Shown here in pieces: positions 49,010-59,976 of a stretch of 64,000 nucleotides of DNA; within the stretch, counting starts at the first letter, position 1, and the number at the start of each line of letters is the position of its first letter. The notes under the pieces were generated by a model. It saw only the letters and a list, made by a program, of their open reading frames with translations, ran no database searches and was not told the origin of the DNA. The DNA comes from Candidatus Omnitrophota bacterium (GTDB lineage: Bacteria; Hinthialibacterota; Hinthialibacteria; Hinthialibacterales; Hinthialibacteraceae): contig JABLXU010000003.1 in NCBI GenBank assembly GCA_013177805.1, positions 62,001 through 126,000 on the forward strand, written 5' to 3'. Position numbers and translations under genes: made by a program.

Positions 49010-51124
49010 ATGACGATTGTGAGCGCGAAAGCCAACGCCCTTGCCCTCGTGAGGAACATCGGGATCGCCGCGCATATCGACGCGGGGAAGACCACCACGA
49101 CGGAACGGATTTTGTTTTACACGGGCCGCACTCACAAAATCGGCGAAGTTCACGACGGCGCGGCCGAAATGGACTGGATGGAGCAGGAGAAGGAACGCGG
49201 CATCACCATCACCTCGGCCGCCACCACCTGTTACTGGAAGGGGCATCAGATCAACATCATCGACACGCCGGGGCATGTCGATTTCACCATGGAGGTCGAA
49301 CGCTCGTTGCGGGTCCTGGACGGTTGCGTGGCCGTCTTTTGCGCCGTGGGCGGTGTTGAACCCCAATCGGAAACCATCTGGCGGCAGGCCGATCACTACC
49401 GGGTTCCCCGGCTCGCTTTCGTCAACAAAATGGACCGGGTGGGCGCGGATTTCAGGCGGGTAGTGGAGCAAATCCGGCAGAAACTCAATGCCCACCCCCT
49501 GCCGGTGCAGTTGCCGATCGGGGCCGAAAGCGCCTTTCAGGGGGTTATCGACCTGGTGGAAATGAAAGCCTGGATTTGGCCGGAAGACACGCAAAGCACA
49601 TACGGGACGGTCTTTTTCGACAGCGGGATACCGGACGATTGCCGGCCACAGGCCGAGGCAGCGCGGGAGCACCTTCTCGAAACCCTGGCCGATTACGACG
49701 ACACGATTCTGGCGCGTTTTTTGGAAGGGCGGTACATCGACCCCCAGGACATCCGGCAGGCGATCCGCCGAGCCGCGATTCAGGCGGGTGTGGTCCCGGT
49801 TCTTTGTGGCGCGGCCCTGAAGAACAAGGGCGTGCAGCTGCTGCTCGACGCGGTGGTGGACTATTTGCCCTCCCCGGTGGATATTCCCCCGGTGACCGGT
49901 GTTCACCCCGTGACCCAGGAAGAGATCCACCGCGAGGCCGATGTGAAACAACCTTTCACCGCGCTCGCTTTCAAACTCATGAACGACGCGCATGGCAAGC
50001 TGACCTTTCTGCGGGTATATTCCGGCCAGGTGACCGCCGGAACTACGGTTTACAACGCCACGCGCGGCAAGAAAGAAAAAATCGGACGTCTCATCCGCAT
50101 TCATGCCAACAAGCGGGAAGAGATCAAACACATCCAGGCGGGGGATATCGCCGGCGCGCTCGGCTTGAACCGGACCTTTACCGGAGATACGCTATGTGAT
50201 GAAAATCACCCGATCCTCCTGGAATCCCTCACCTTTCCGGATCCGGTCATTTTTGTCGCCATCGAGCCGAAAACCGTGGCCGACCAAGACCGCTTGGCCC
50301 AGGCGCTGGCGCGCATGGCCGAGGAAGATCCTACGTTCCGCGTCAAGGAAGATGAGGAAACGGGGCAATCGATCATCTCCGGGATGGGCGAATTGCACCT
50401 GGAGATCATCGTGGACCGTGTCCTGCGGGAATATGGCGTCAAGGCCAACGTGGGGAAGCCGCAAGTGGCCTACCGGGAGACGATCAAAAAGCGGGCCTCC
50501 TACGAGGAAAAGTATATCCGCCAGCACGGAGGCCGGGAGCATTTCGCGCATGTCGTGCTGGAAGTGTTTCCCCGGGCGAGCGGATCGGGATTTGAGTTTC
50601 GGAATGACGTGGGGGACGAGTGCCTCCCGAAAATCTATGCCGAGGCCGTGGAAAAAGGTGTGCGCGAGAACCTTCAAAGCGGCGTGCTTCTCGGCTATCC
50701 TTTAGTGGATGTGGGCGTCCGGCTCACGGGCGGATCGTTTCATGAGACCGATTCCTCGGAGTTGGCGTTCACCAGCGCGGCTTCTTTGGCGTTCCGGAAT
50801 GCCCTCGAACGCGCGGAGCCGGTCCTGCTGGAACCGGTAATGGCCATCGAGATCGTTTGCCCCGCCGAGTGCATGGGCGACATTCTCGGCAACCTGAACG
50901 CCCGGCGCGGCCGGACGGCCGGTTTGGAACAACGGGGTGGTTCCCAAATCATCCGCGGATTGGTTCCTCTCTCCGAAATGTTTGGATATGCGACGAGCCT
51001 GCGTTCTCTCTCGCAGGGCCGGGCCACGTACAGCATGCAGTTGGCCTGTTACGAAGAAGTGCCGAAAGCCCGGCAAGATCAGCTCGCCGCGGGTATGGGT
51101 GTCTATTCGGTTCCCCGAGAATGA
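49010..51124 (+). CDS. fusA: Elongation factor G
   Basis: GTPase that moves tRNAs and mRNA after peptide bond formation. 704 residues with G1 [15 protein letters not shown] near 19-33, G3 DTPGHVDF, G4 NKMDR, and domains II-V in normal order, including [20 protein letters not shown] in domain III. Position between rpsG and tuf fits the str operon, and the residues following the switch regions show no obvious break. A GTG at 49019 could also start, but the ATG at 49010 gives the full N-terminus. Confidence 0.96.
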   Translation: MTIVSAKANALALVRNIGIAAHIDAGKTTTTERILFYTGRTHKIGEVHDGAAEMDWMEQEKERGITITSAATTCYWKGHQINIIDTPGHVDFTMEVERSLRVLDGCVAVFCAVGGVEPQSETIWRQADHYRVPRLAFVNKMDRVGADFRRVVEQIRQKLNAHPLPVQLPIGAESAFQGVIDLVEMKAWIWPEDTQSTYGTVFFDSGIPDDCRPQAEAAREHLLETLADYDDTILARFLEGRYIDPQDIRQAIRRAAIQAGVVPVLCGAALKNKGVQLLLDAVVDYLPSPVDIPPVTGVHPVTQEEIHREADVKQPFTALAFKLMNDAHGKLTFLRVYSGQVTAGTTVYNATRGKKEKIGRLIRIHANKREEIKHIQAGDIAGALGLNRTFTGDTLCDENHPILLESLTFPDPVIFVAIEPKTVADQDRLAQALARMAEEDPTFRVKEDEETGQSIISGMGELHLEIIVDRVLREYGVKANVGKPQVAYRETIKKRASYEEKYIRQHGGREHFAHVVLEVFPRASGSGFEFRNDVGDECLPKIYAEAVEKGVRENLQSGVLLGYPLVDVGVRLTGGSFHETDSSELAFTSAASLAFRNALERAEPVLLEPVMAIEIVCPAECMGDILGNLNARRGRTAGLEQRGGSQIIRGLVPLSEMFGYATSLRSLSQGRATYSMQLACYEEVPKARQDQLAAGMGVYSVPRE

Positions 51125-51305
51125 ACCGGACCCTTCACGGGTTTTGCATAGAACCGGAATGGAAGATCCCCGATGGATGGGTGGCGGTGGCGCCGCTTGT
51201 CCGGGGGAGTCGCCTGCGCCCGAAGGGGCCGCACCGGACGAAGCGATCAAAGAAGACCGCGCGAAGCGAGTGTCTTTGGATTGACAATAGAGGAGCGACG
51301 CTACC

Positions 51306-52499
<1,194 letters not shown>

Positions 52500-52509
52500 G
52501 AGCACGGTC

Positions 52510-52659
52510 ATGCGCGAGCAAATCATTATCGCTTGCACCGAGTGCAAGCAACGCAACTATACCACCATGAAAAACAAACGGCTGCATCCCGACCGGATGG
52601 AGATCAAGAAATACTGCCGCTGGTGCAACAAGCACACCCTGCATCGCGAAACCCGTTGA
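52510..52659 (+). CDS. rpmG: 50S ribosomal protein L33
   Basis: 49 residues, beginning [20 protein letters not shown] and ending KHTLHRETR. Two CxxC pairs (CTEC and CRWC) make the zinc-ribbon form of L33. It begins 11 bases after tuf and ends 29 bases before a strong terminator, closing the operon. In many genomes rpmG leads into secE-nusG-rplKAJL; here that continuation is absent. Confidence 0.93.
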   Translation: MREQIIIACTECKQRNYTTMKNKRLHPDRMEIKKYCRWCNKHTLHRETR

Positions 52660-52688
52660 ATTCCATTCCAAGGAACGCGCAAATTGTA

Positions 52689-52720
52689 CCCCCATGGCAG
52701 TGAGATCCATGGGGGTTTTT
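52689..52720 (+). terminator. Rho-independent terminator of the rpoB-rpmG operon
   Basis: CCCCCATGG (52689-52697) pairs perfectly with CCATGGGGG (52707-52715) across a nine-base loop, followed by TTTTT. Confidence 0.9.
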
Positions 52721-52829
52721 CATTTCCTGGGATTTGATCCCTCTCTTCTCCCTAACCGCTCTCCGCTGGCCCAGAGTCTCTCTTCCTATTCGACAGGTTG
52801 TCTGTCCGGCATGTTTATAATAATGATCA

Positions 52830-52855
52830 CCCCTACCCTCTTCCGGGGGAAAGAA
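52830..52855. repeat. REP-like element, short form
   Basis: CACCCCTACCCTCTTCC followed by GGGGGAAAG, similar to the element at 25393-25427. The surrounding 52721-52933 shows no gene. Confidence 0.35.
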
Positions 52856-52933
52856 AATTGGTGAGCGTTTCCGTTACTCCAGAAGCGAATAAAGCGCCGG
52901 CAGTGAGAAAGTACTGTATCTAGGATTAACTAA

Positions 52934-52979
52934 TTAAAACGCAGGATGGATCAGCGCGCTGAGGGCCAATCCATCTTGC
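52934..52979 (-). terminator. Terminator of the secreted repeat protein gene
   Basis: Read leftward, GCAAGATGGAT pairs with ATCCATCCTGC (one G-T pair) and GTTTTAATT follows. It starts 46 bases after the stop of the gene at 53026-54063. Confidence 0.6.
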
Positions 52980-53025
52980 CTTTTCCCGCTTAGCCAAGAC
53001 TATACCGAATCAGTTTCGAGGAATA

Positions 53026-54063
53026 TCAATACACCGCCCAGTTCGATACCCGGGTGGCGACACCCGTCACCGAGCGCGAGGCGAAATCCTTCCCGACTTC
53101 TTCTTCAGAAGGTTCCCCGAGAAAGAGATCGAACGTGAAGTAGTTTGCGATTTCTTCCCCATTGGAATAAGCGATCGTGTCGGGATCCCACCAATCGGAA
53201 TTGCTCCACCCCCAATGACCTACGTTGCCCGTGCCTCGCACCGGCATGTCGGTCAAGAGCAGGTATTTCCCTTCGGGCTGGGGAGCAGTGAGTAACAATT
53301 CGCCGCGGGCGTTATCCGAATGGTTTTCAATAGTTTTTTCGGCGATGGGGGATTGGGCTACGGTCGTATCATAGTCCGTATTCCATTTGTAGAGACGGAG
53401 ACGATACCCAGCGCCATAGCCATTCCAGGTAGGGCTGGCGATCCCCACGGCCTGGAAAGGACCGGATGTGAAGAAACTCTGGGCCAGGGTGGGATTATCC
53501 CCATCGGGGAAGGGCACAGGAGTCCAGGTTCCGGCTTGCGGAGAGCCATACTGGCGGACCCACAGTACGGATACCTCCCCATACGGCACCCCGTTGAAGT
53601 AGGCCTCGCCCCCTTTGTACTTGCTGCCGTTGTACAACCAGCAACCGATCTGAAACGGATCGACCGCGTCCGGATTGGAGTTTGTTGGTTCCGAGGCTTC
53701 CCACAGGTACTCGCCGGGGGGAAGCTCCGATCCAGCGGCGCACAAAAACCAATCATTGTCATTGAGGTCGACCAACACGCTGGTGGCAAGAGGTGGCTGC
53801 GCGACTGTGGAAGCATAACTGCCCGCCCATTTGTAGAGACGGATGGTCATGCCTTTTTCTCCGTTCACGCTCCACGTGGGGCCGTTGACCTGGATTCCTT
53901 CAAAGGGCAGGGTTGCCGTGAACCGTTGGGCGCATTTCTGCCCGCCGTTCAGGGTGATGGGGGAATTCCCCCCATCAGGAGTGAAGAAATTTTCGACGAT
54001 CTCTTGGCTAAAACCCACCGAAGCACACAAACACAATACCAGGACAAAATAAAGATACTTCAT
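53026..54063 (-). CDS. Secreted protein with two internal repeats, family unknown
   Basis: 345 residues. The signal peptide (MKYLYFVLVLCLCASVGFSQ) is followed by two related halves of about 150 residues. GPTWSVNGEKGMTIRLYKW with TVAQPPLATSVLVDLNDNDW in the first corresponds to SPTWNGYGAGYRLRLYKW with TVAQSPIAEKTIENHSDNA in the second. Each half is beta-rich with many aromatics, as in carbohydrate-binding or adhesive modules. No sorting signal or anchor is seen at the C-terminus. A strong GGAGG-rich site precedes the ATG and a terminator follows, so it is probably a single-gene unit. Function unknown. Confidence 0.7.
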   Translation of the reverse strand: MKYLYFVLVLCLCASVGFSQEIVENFFTPDGGNSPITLNGGQKCAQRFTATLPFEGIQVNGPTWSVNGEKGMTIRLYKWAGSYASTVAQPPLATSVLVDLNDNDWFLCAAGSELPPGEYLWEASEPTNSNPDAVDPFQIGCWLYNGSKYKGGEAYFNGVPYGEVSVLWVRQYGSPQAGTWTPVPFPDGDNPTLAQSFFTSGPFQAVGIASPTWNGYGAGYRLRLYKWNTDYDTTVAQSPIAEKTIENHSDNARGELLLTAPQPEGKYLLLTDMPVRGTGNVGHWGWSNSDWWDPDTIAYSNGEEIANYFTFDLFLGEPSEEEVGKDFASRSVTGVATRVSNWAVY

Positions 54064-54250
54064 TTCCTTTCCTCCCTTTTGTGATGATGGCCATCACAGT
54101 CATACCGTTACCGAGGTTTCAAACCGATCATAAGCGCTAATCCGGCCAAGCGAATCAATTGGAATTCGTTGTATCGCAAAGAAATGGAGCATGTCAAGCC
54201 AGACTCCTGCCGTCGGACCGGTTTTTTTGCTGAATTCACGCATTTGCAGG

Positions 54251-55234
54251 TCACCCTTTTTGGATCCAATCCACACAGGCCAGAGAGAATTCCAAGGGTT
54301 TTTCTTCGCCAGCCGGGTGGAATTTAATCCGGTCACTGACCCGGAGGGGTGATTTGCCGCCCGGGCAGCGGATCCGGCCCAGGGGCAAGGAAGTGGCCAA
54401 CACCTTGATCAACCCCCAAAGCCTGTTGCGGGTCCACGCGAGGCGGATGGTTGTGCCGGGCGCGAAATCTTCGATATGGAAGGTCTGTTCCGCGGCGGTC
54501 AGTTTCAGCACGTCCCCGGTGAGGATCCGGCCACCGTGCAATCCCACCTTGTCCCAGGTGCGCACGTTGGCGAGGATGGATTGGATTTTTTGATAATCAT
54601 GGGAGGGCATGGCATGAAAAAGGCGGTTGTTGATGGCTTTGCCGGTTTCGGCGTCCAAGCAGGCCTCGATGATGGAATGCACGATGCGTTCGGCAAGCGA
54701 ATTACTCCGCTGCGCGGCGAGATAATTTTCCAATTGTTCCCGGGTGATCACATGAGGATGAGCGGCAATGGCGGGATCGATCCGTAATCGCGGATTCATG
54801 AAAATCACCCGGTTGGAGAAGTACGAGCGGTCTATCGAAATGCCCTGGCCGCGCAGGAGGCTCATCACCACGTTGATTTTGGTTTGGTTATAGTCCACCA
54901 GGTTGGGTCCGGAAACCGCATCGCCATTCCGGCGGATTTGGATCCATTGCCAGCCATCGGATTTCAGCTCGCCGGACCAGTTTTTCACTTCGAACAGGTG
55001 AATCCGGTTGGGGGTCAAAACCACCAGATCGATTTCGAAACGGCGGCCGTGTTCCTTGGAGGGGAAGCGTTTGCCCAGGAAACAATCCGCGTTTTTGTGC
55101 CGCACGTTCGAACCGGCCAGATCCAAGAGGAACTGCTCGGCCTGTCGGCCCGCGGCCACCGCGGGATCTTCGGGCACCACTTGAATATTCCCTAATTGAT
55201 ACCATTCCCGCAGCCGTTTTAACCGTGATGGCAT
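54251..55234 (-). CDS. NERD-domain protein
   Basis: 327 residues. The N-terminal third includes RFEIDLVVLTPNRIHLFEVK and then NWSGEL, the nuclease-related domain core with acidic residues and the ExK pair expected at a restriction-endonuclease-like site. The remainder (LENYLAAQRSNSLAERIVHS, HGGRILTGDVLKLTAAEQTF) is unfamiliar; the last 100 residues look like a small beta domain repeated around GDVLKL and GKSPLRVSDRIKF. No helicase or protease domain is attached, unlike many NERD proteins. ATG 55234 is favoured over longer starts that would run into the upstream gene. It lies 31 bases after that gene and is probably co-transcribed. Confidence 0.75.
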   Translation of the reverse strand: MPSRLKRLREWYQLGNIQVVPEDPAVAAGRQAEQFLLDLAGSNVRHKNADCFLGKRFPSKEHGRRFEIDLVVLTPNRIHLFEVKNWSGELKSDGWQWIQIRRNGDAVSGPNLVDYNQTKINVVMSLLRGQGISIDRSYFSNRVIFMNPRLRIDPAIAAHPHVITREQLENYLAAQRSNSLAERIVHSIIEACLDAETGKAINNRLFHAMPSHDYQKIQSILANVRTWDKVGLHGGRILTGDVLKLTAAEQTFHIEDFAPGTTIRLAWTRNRLWGLIKVLATSLPLGRIRCPGGKSPLRVSDRIKFHPAGEEKPLEFSLACVDWIQKG

Positions 55235-55265
55235 GCTGAACTCCGAGAAATTTTTTGATCCGCTG

Positions 55266-56198
55266 TTACCCAGCATTCCGTTCGAACAAGGCCATGAGGA
55301 AGAGAGGCAGCATGATTTCATGATGCCCGGTGAACGCGAATCCCTCTCCACCGCCCAGGGTGGGGCGTTGGATGACGTTCACGGTGGGGCGGTAATGCTG
55401 GATCATGTCGAAATTGGCGGTAGTGAAGTGATGAATCGGGCCGCACAAGTTGCGGGCCACGGTCAAGGCTTTGAGAAACACTTCGGGCAGCACCACGTTG
55501 GATCCGATATTCATCACCACACCGCCATCCCCGATGCGGGAAACCACCTCGCACAACCGGTGGAAGTCGATCAGGGTGGTCTTCCCGATGGCCGCGCCGG
55601 AGGCTTCGGGGTGGTGATGGATCACATCAGTCCCCAACGCCACATGGACGGTCAGCGGGATGCGGGCTTCATAGGCGGCCGCCAGCAGGCTGAGATGCCG
55701 GTGGGGATAACCGGAAACGGCCAGTTTTTCTCCCACGTAATCACCGATGCCCCGGTCTTGCTCCGCCGCCTCCTGGATCCAGAGGTTGAGAGTGGCGCCG
55801 GTTTCTTGGGTCATGCCGAAACTGCCATCGAGCAACGCTTCCGCCACATCCTCGGAAGTCGCGCCGGCCAGGGCCAACTCGAAATCGTGCACGAGGCCGG
55901 CGCCGTTCAGAGCCATGGCCGTGATCCATTTCCGGCGGATGGCCGCGATGATCCAGGCGCTGAGACCGACCTTGATGGCATGCGCGCCCATCATGAACAC
56001 AATCGGTTTTTCCCGGCGGCGGGCCTGGACTAGCGCTTCCACCAAACGATGCAAATCCTTGACTTTTAAATAGCCTGGCAGGGCGTTCCAGAAATCCTGG
56101 AACGAGGCGGGGACGGCGGGTGGATTCGGGGTGTTTTGCGCGTCAACCAAGCTTTTGCGGTCAAAAATCGAAGTGCGTTTCAATTGGGAAAAATCCAT
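55266..56198 (-). CDS. Deoxyhypusine-synthase-like Rossmann protein, function uncertain
   Basis: 310 residues. The segments PIVFMMGAHAIKVGLSAWII, ITAMALNGAGLVHDFELALA, EALLDGSFGMTQETG and VSRIGDGGVVMNIGSNVVLP outline an NAD-type Rossmann fold, with a histidine-rich loop VALGTDVIHHHPEASGAAIG. This resembles bacterial proteins loosely grouped with deoxyhypusine/homospermidine synthases, but I do not see the conserved substrate lysine motif of the true enzymes, so hypusine chemistry should not be assumed. ATG 56198 follows GGGAGC. The NERD gene follows after 31 bases. Confidence 0.6.
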   Translation of the reverse strand: MDFSQLKRTSIFDRKSLVDAQNTPNPPAVPASFQDFWNALPGYLKVKDLHRLVEALVQARRREKPIVFMMGAHAIKVGLSAWIIAAIRRKWITAMALNGAGLVHDFELALAGATSEDVAEALLDGSFGMTQETGATLNLWIQEAAEQDRGIGDYVGEKLAVSGYPHRHLSLLAAAYEARIPLTVHVALGTDVIHHHPEASGAAIGKTTLIDFHRLCEVVSRIGDGGVVMNIGSNVVLPEVFLKALTVARNLCGPIHHFTTANFDMIQHYRPTVNVIQRPTLGGGEGFAFTGHHEIMLPLFLMALFERNAG

Positions 56199-56645
56199 GG
56201 CGGTGCTCCCTGGGCTGGTATACAAAGCACTCGGATTGGAAACGGACAACGAGGTAAGAATACCCGGTATGCGGGAAGAAGCAAAGCAGCCGTGAGAAAA
56301 GGAATCGGGTGGAGGCAGGCAAACCTCCAGATTCCCCCCGCGGGGGCGTGGAGTGCGGCGCCCAGAGCAAATCATCGAGCGCCACGGTTAATCCGGATGA
56401 AGCGCAAAGAAGGCAGGCGCTTGAATGTCATGGCTTTCCTCAACCAGATCCGTGCCCAGAGAGTGAATGGGTTACTTTATTTTCGGATCTATTCCTGGAC
56501 CAGTCGAGCCGAAGGCTTCGGGTTTTGATTATTTTTCTATAAATAAATATATAAGAAAAATTTGATTAATTATCCATTAAAGGTCAAAAAAAATGGGGGA
56601 AATATCGTTTCCCCCATCTTGATGATCCTTACAGCCATGCCGGTC
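56199..56645. other. Intergenic region, no gene seen
   Basis: About 450 bases that contain the leftward terminator at 56586-56617 and the likely promoter of the minus-strand pair starting at 56198. An AT-rich patch (56526-56580) is the most promoter-like stretch, but no clear hexamer pair was found. Confidence 0.4.
56586..56617 (-). terminator. Rho-independent terminator of pseudopilin gene
   Basis: Read leftward, ATGGGGGAAA pairs perfectly with TTTCCCCCAT across a five-base loop and is followed by a run of eight T. Confidence 0.92.
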
Positions 56646-57266
56646 TCAAGGACCGATTTGGAGAATGTCCCCTGTGCTCGAGGTGCCATTGGACGGTTGA
56701 TACATCAGGTCAGCCAACGCGTATTGGCCTTTGCGGATGCCGGCTCTCCGATAATCGTTGAGACGCGCACCCGTGTATTCCAACTCGTTTAGCGCACCCT
56801 GCTTGAAGCCCAGACCATCCGCGCTGTCTGGTCCCCAGCTGGTCATGATGTAATAACTCTGACCATCCGATCCATATCCATACCCAAATTCTGTCCCGTC
56901 CCCGCGGAACGGATCGAAAGGAATGGACGTGATATAGGCCACCGGGGTGGTAAGATACAACCGGCGGGCGGTACGGCTGGTCCCGATCATGATGTGAGCG
57001 ATGTTGATCGTAGCCGATTCTCCATCCACGTTCCGGTATTGCCGGTTCATCAGCGTGCGGTCGGAATTCAACGGCGGATACTGGTTGTTGTCGATAAAGA
57101 ACGACTCCAACGCGTTTTTCAAACTCCGGATTTCCGATTCCGCCCGTGCGACTTTAGCCCGCACCTGGGCGTTCAGAAAGTTCGGCACGGCGATGGCCGC
57201 CAATATCCCGATGATGGCCACAACGATCAACAGCTCGATCAGCGTGAATCCTTGCAGTCTCTTCAT
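56646..57266 (-). CDS. Type II secretion/type IV pilin-like pseudopilin
   Basis: 206 residues. MKRLQG then FTLIELLIVVAIIGILAAIA gives the prepilin cleavage site and assembly helix; VPNFLNAQVRAKVARAESEI continues the family stalk. LTTPVAYITSIPFDPFRG and the terminal SNGTSSTGDILQIGP match corresponding segments in the pseudopilins at 15179 and 59977. ATG 57266 is used because AGGTGG is placed eight bases before it; a GTG four codons earlier is too close to that site. It is monocistronic, with a strong terminator downstream. Likely a minor or specialised subunit of a secretion or pilus fibre built elsewhere. Confidence 0.87.
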   Translation of the reverse strand: MKRLQGFTLIELLIVVAIIGILAAIAVPNFLNAQVRAKVARAESEIRSLKNALESFFIDNNQYPPLNSDRTLMNRQYRNVDGESATINIAHIMIGTSRTARRLYLTTPVAYITSIPFDPFRGDGTEFGYGYGSDGQSYYIMTSWGPDSADGLGFKQGALNELEYTGARLNDYRRAGIRKGQYALADLMYQPSNGTSSTGDILQIGP

Positions 57267-57499
57267 CCTTTTCACCACCTTTCTTCTTTGGTATTTGGGA
57301 TGCTACGCCCCGGTTATTCCGGAAGCGGCTTCTGATTTCGGGATAAATAGAATAAGAATAAATAAAACCGGTAATAATGGAGTCGAAACCAGAAGCATCG
57401 CGCAGCAAGACTGGCAAGGTTCATGCTGGATGAAACGGATTCTATTGTCAAAGAACACCATCCAAGATCGGGTGGAATTCTATTTCTAGTAGTAATGTA

Positions 57500-57513
57500 T
57501 CACGAATTCGTGA
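57500..57513. promoter_or_regulatory. Perfect 14-base palindrome
   Basis: TCACGAATTCGTGA, a complete palindrome in the spacer about 234 bases upstream of the pseudopilin start. It could be an operator; no gene on it. Confidence 0.35.
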
Positions 57514-57515
57514 AA

Positions 57516-58031
57516 TCATAAACCTTTTCCGCATTTTTTCTGTTTTTTTTTGCCCGGGAGCCACTGTTTACCCGTCCGCAAAGGGTTTTGAAGGGAGGGT
57601 AGCAGTTTGCCATTCCGGAGGCGGATTGGCAGGTATTCCAACAGTGTATCATTGATGTTAAACCGTGGCGGTGCAGGCTGCGGAGTATGCACATCAGCCC
57701 CGCTTGCGCCCTCGCGCCGCACATCGGGATCGGCGGATTCAATCAGCACGAGATCCACCAGGCGCTCGTCTTATTCCAACTCAAGCAACAGATTCGCCAG
57801 GCAGAAACGGCGGCGCTCCCAGGTGACCGCGTGGCAGGCCGCCCAGAAATCGGTCGCTTGGATCCCTTCGAAGGCCGCGTCGAAGAACCGTTTCATGGCC
57901 GGGCTGCCCCGGCTGAGACAGCGGACTAGGCGGTGTTCTTCCCGGCGGCCGCTGGGTCCGGGTTTTGGCGATGGCGGGCCGGTGCATTCCCATACGTTAA
58001 AAAACTTCTGGGCCGGCTCAGACTGAACGCT
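57516..58031 (-). pseudogene. Decayed coding frame with an internal stop
   Basis: A 172-codon leftward frame is open except for one TAA at 57771-57773. The upstream part reads protein-like (MKRFFDAAFEGIQATDFWAA from an ATG at 57896, then CHAVTWERRRFCLANLLLEL), and after the stop the same frame continues DERLVDLVLIESADPDVR and NINDTLLEYLPIRLRNGK. The composition on both sides looks coding, with no competing gene on the other strand. A single substitution in an old gene is the simplest reading. The family was not recognised. Alternatively two very small genes, or chance; confidence is low. Confidence 0.4.
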
Positions 58032-58118
58032 TTATGTTATTTATTTTGTTTCGCGATTTTGTTTCGCGGCGGGATTATTCAAGGAAAACAAGGATTTTGG
58101 GAAGCGGTTTTACTTCAG

Positions 58119-58140
58119 ATGGGTGACCTGTTACACCCAT
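58119..58140. promoter_or_regulatory. Inverted repeat upstream of acetolactate synthase
   Basis: ATGGGTG (58119-58125) and CACCCAT (58134-58140) are perfect complements with an eight-base centre, 117 bases before the start. Possible operator or short hairpin. Confidence 0.35.
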
Positions 58141-58256
58141 GAGTAAATGGAATCGATTTTACCTTATTCGCTACGCACTTCCCGGATGAACCTTTTCTTC
58201 TTTATCTTTTCTTGAAGTAAGATGTAACCAGGGAATCCATCCTTGAGGAGAGTTCC

Positions 58257-59891
58257 ATGAAAGCCGCAGAACTGTTTGTGAAATGCCTTGAGCGGGAGGC
58301 TACTCCCTTTCTTTTCGGACTGCCCGGCGAAGAAAATATGGATGTCATGGACGCGCTGCTCGATTCCCGCCTGCGCTTCATCCTCACGCGGAGCGAGCAG
58401 GCGGCGGCCTTCATGGCCGATGTGCAGGGCCGCCTGACCGGAAAGGCCTCGGTGTGCCTCTCCACCCTGGGGCCGGGCGCGACCAACCTGGTCACCGGCG
58501 TAGCCGACGCCAACATGGATTCCGTGCCCCTCGTGGCGGTCACCGGCCAGGCGGGGATCGACCGGCTGCACAAGGAATCCCACCAGGCCATGGATCTCGT
58601 CGCTCTCTTCCGCCCCATGACCAAATACAACGCTTCTCTGATCACTCCGGAGATCATTCCCGAGGTGGTGCGCAAGGCCTTCAAGGTGGCCCAGACCGAA
58701 CGGTACGGAGCCACCCATATCGACTTCCCCGAGGATGTCGCCAAGATGGAGGTCTACGAGGAGCCCTTGATCCCCCAGCAGCCGCGCGATTCCGAGCCTC
58801 TGCTCAGCGCCATCGAGAAGGCGGCGGAATGCATCAATAACGCCCGGTTTCCCATCCTGCTGGCCGGCAACGGCGTGATCCGCAACCAGGCCGCGCCCGC
58901 CCTCCGCCGTTTCGTCGCCCACACCGGCATTCCCTGCGCCAACACCTTTATGGCCAAGGGTGTTTTGCCGTTCAACGATCCCTTCTCCCTCTTGGCGGTC
59001 GGCCTCCAGGCCCGCGACTATGTCAATTGCGGCTTCGACCGGGCCGACGTGGTCATCGCCGTGGGGTACGATCTGGTTGAATACCCCCCCTCGCGCTGGA
59101 ATCCGAACTGCGACAAGAAGATCATCCACATCGCCCGCACGCCCGCCGAAGTGGACAAACATTATCAGCTCTATTGCGGCATGGAAGCCAACATCGGCCT
59201 GACGCTGGACGAACTGGGCGCCAAGATCACGCCCCGCGGCGACACCCGCTATGTCAAAACGTTGCGCGACATGATCCTGGACGAACTCGAACAATCCGGT
59301 ACGGATTCCAGTTTTCCCCTCAAACCTCAAAAGATCCTCCACGAGGTCCGCAAGGGCATGGATGATCACGACATCCTCCTCTCCGATGTCGGCGCGCACA
59401 AACTCTGGATCGCGCGCATGTACCCCTGCAACGAACCCAACACCTGTCTCATCTCCAATGGCTTCGCCAGCATGGGGATCGCCTTGCCCGGCTCCATCGG
59501 CGCGAAACTGCTGTATCCGGAGCGCCGCGTCCTCAGCATCAACGGCGATGGCGGATTTCTCATGAACTGCCAGGAACTGGAAACCGCCGTGCGTTATAAC
59601 GTCCCTGTCGTGGCCCTGGTCTGGCGCGACAACACCTTCGGCCTGATCAAGTGGAAGCAGCACAACCAGTACGGCCGTTACAGCCACGTGGATTTCGGCA
59701 ATCCCGACATTGTGAAATTCGCGGAAAGTTTCGGCTGCGCCGCCTACCGGGTCGAGGCCGCGGATGAGTTGCGGCCCATCCTGGAGGAAGCCTTTCAACA
59801 AAACCGCCCCGCCGTGATTGATTGCCCTGTCTCCTACGAGGAAAACGAACTGCTCACGGAACGGTTAGGCAAGCTGGTTTGCCCGCTGTGA
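58257..59891 (+). CDS. alsS: Acetolactate synthase, AlsS (catabolic) type
   Basis: Thiamine-diphosphate enzyme joining two pyruvates to acetolactate. 544 residues with the catalytic glutamate E47 in TRSEQAAAFMADVQGRLTG, LSTLGPGATNLVTGVADANM, and the ThDP/Mg motif SINGDGGFLMNCQELETAVR near 430. HQAMDLVALFRPMTKYNASL and YDLVEYPPSRWNPN resemble Bacillus AlsS more than FAD-dependent anabolic IlvB, so acetoin formation or a bifunctional role is likely. No ilvN regulatory subunit or acetolactate decarboxylase gene is adjacent. GAGGAGAG precedes the ATG. Other ThDP carboligases are possible but less likely. Confidence 0.75.
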   Translation: MKAAELFVKCLEREATPFLFGLPGEENMDVMDALLDSRLRFILTRSEQAAAFMADVQGRLTGKASVCLSTLGPGATNLVTGVADANMDSVPLVAVTGQAGIDRLHKESHQAMDLVALFRPMTKYNASLITPEIIPEVVRKAFKVAQTERYGATHIDFPEDVAKMEVYEEPLIPQQPRDSEPLLSAIEKAAECINNARFPILLAGNGVIRNQAAPALRRFVAHTGIPCANTFMAKGVLPFNDPFSLLAVGLQARDYVNCGFDRADVVIAVGYDLVEYPPSRWNPNCDKKIIHIARTPAEVDKHYQLYCGMEANIGLTLDELGAKITPRGDTRYVKTLRDMILDELEQSGTDSSFPLKPQKILHEVRKGMDDHDILLSDVGAHKLWIARMYPCNEPNTCLISNGFASMGIALPGSIGAKLLYPERRVLSINGDGGFLMNCQELETAVRYNVPVVALVWRDNTFGLIKWKQHNQYGRYSHVDFGNPDIVKFAESFGCAAYRVEAADELRPILEEAFQQNRPAVIDCPVSYEENELLTERLGKLVCPL

Positions 59892-59976
59892 GGGAGAAAG
59901 GAGCGTTGGGTGTTTGAGCGGGTTCCTATTGACCCAAAGAAGCCATAGGGCATCGAGGAGAGACTCAAGCCGTCCG

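Noticed and set aside
51281..51305. TTGACA just before tuf as a promoter
   Set aside because: Any -10 would fall on the start codon, 15 bases away, and would overlap the ribosome site; fusA-tuf co-transcription is simpler.
57607..58026. Plus-strand frame of 139 codons
   Set aside because: Arginine/serine-rich shadow of the leftward decayed frame, without ribosome site.
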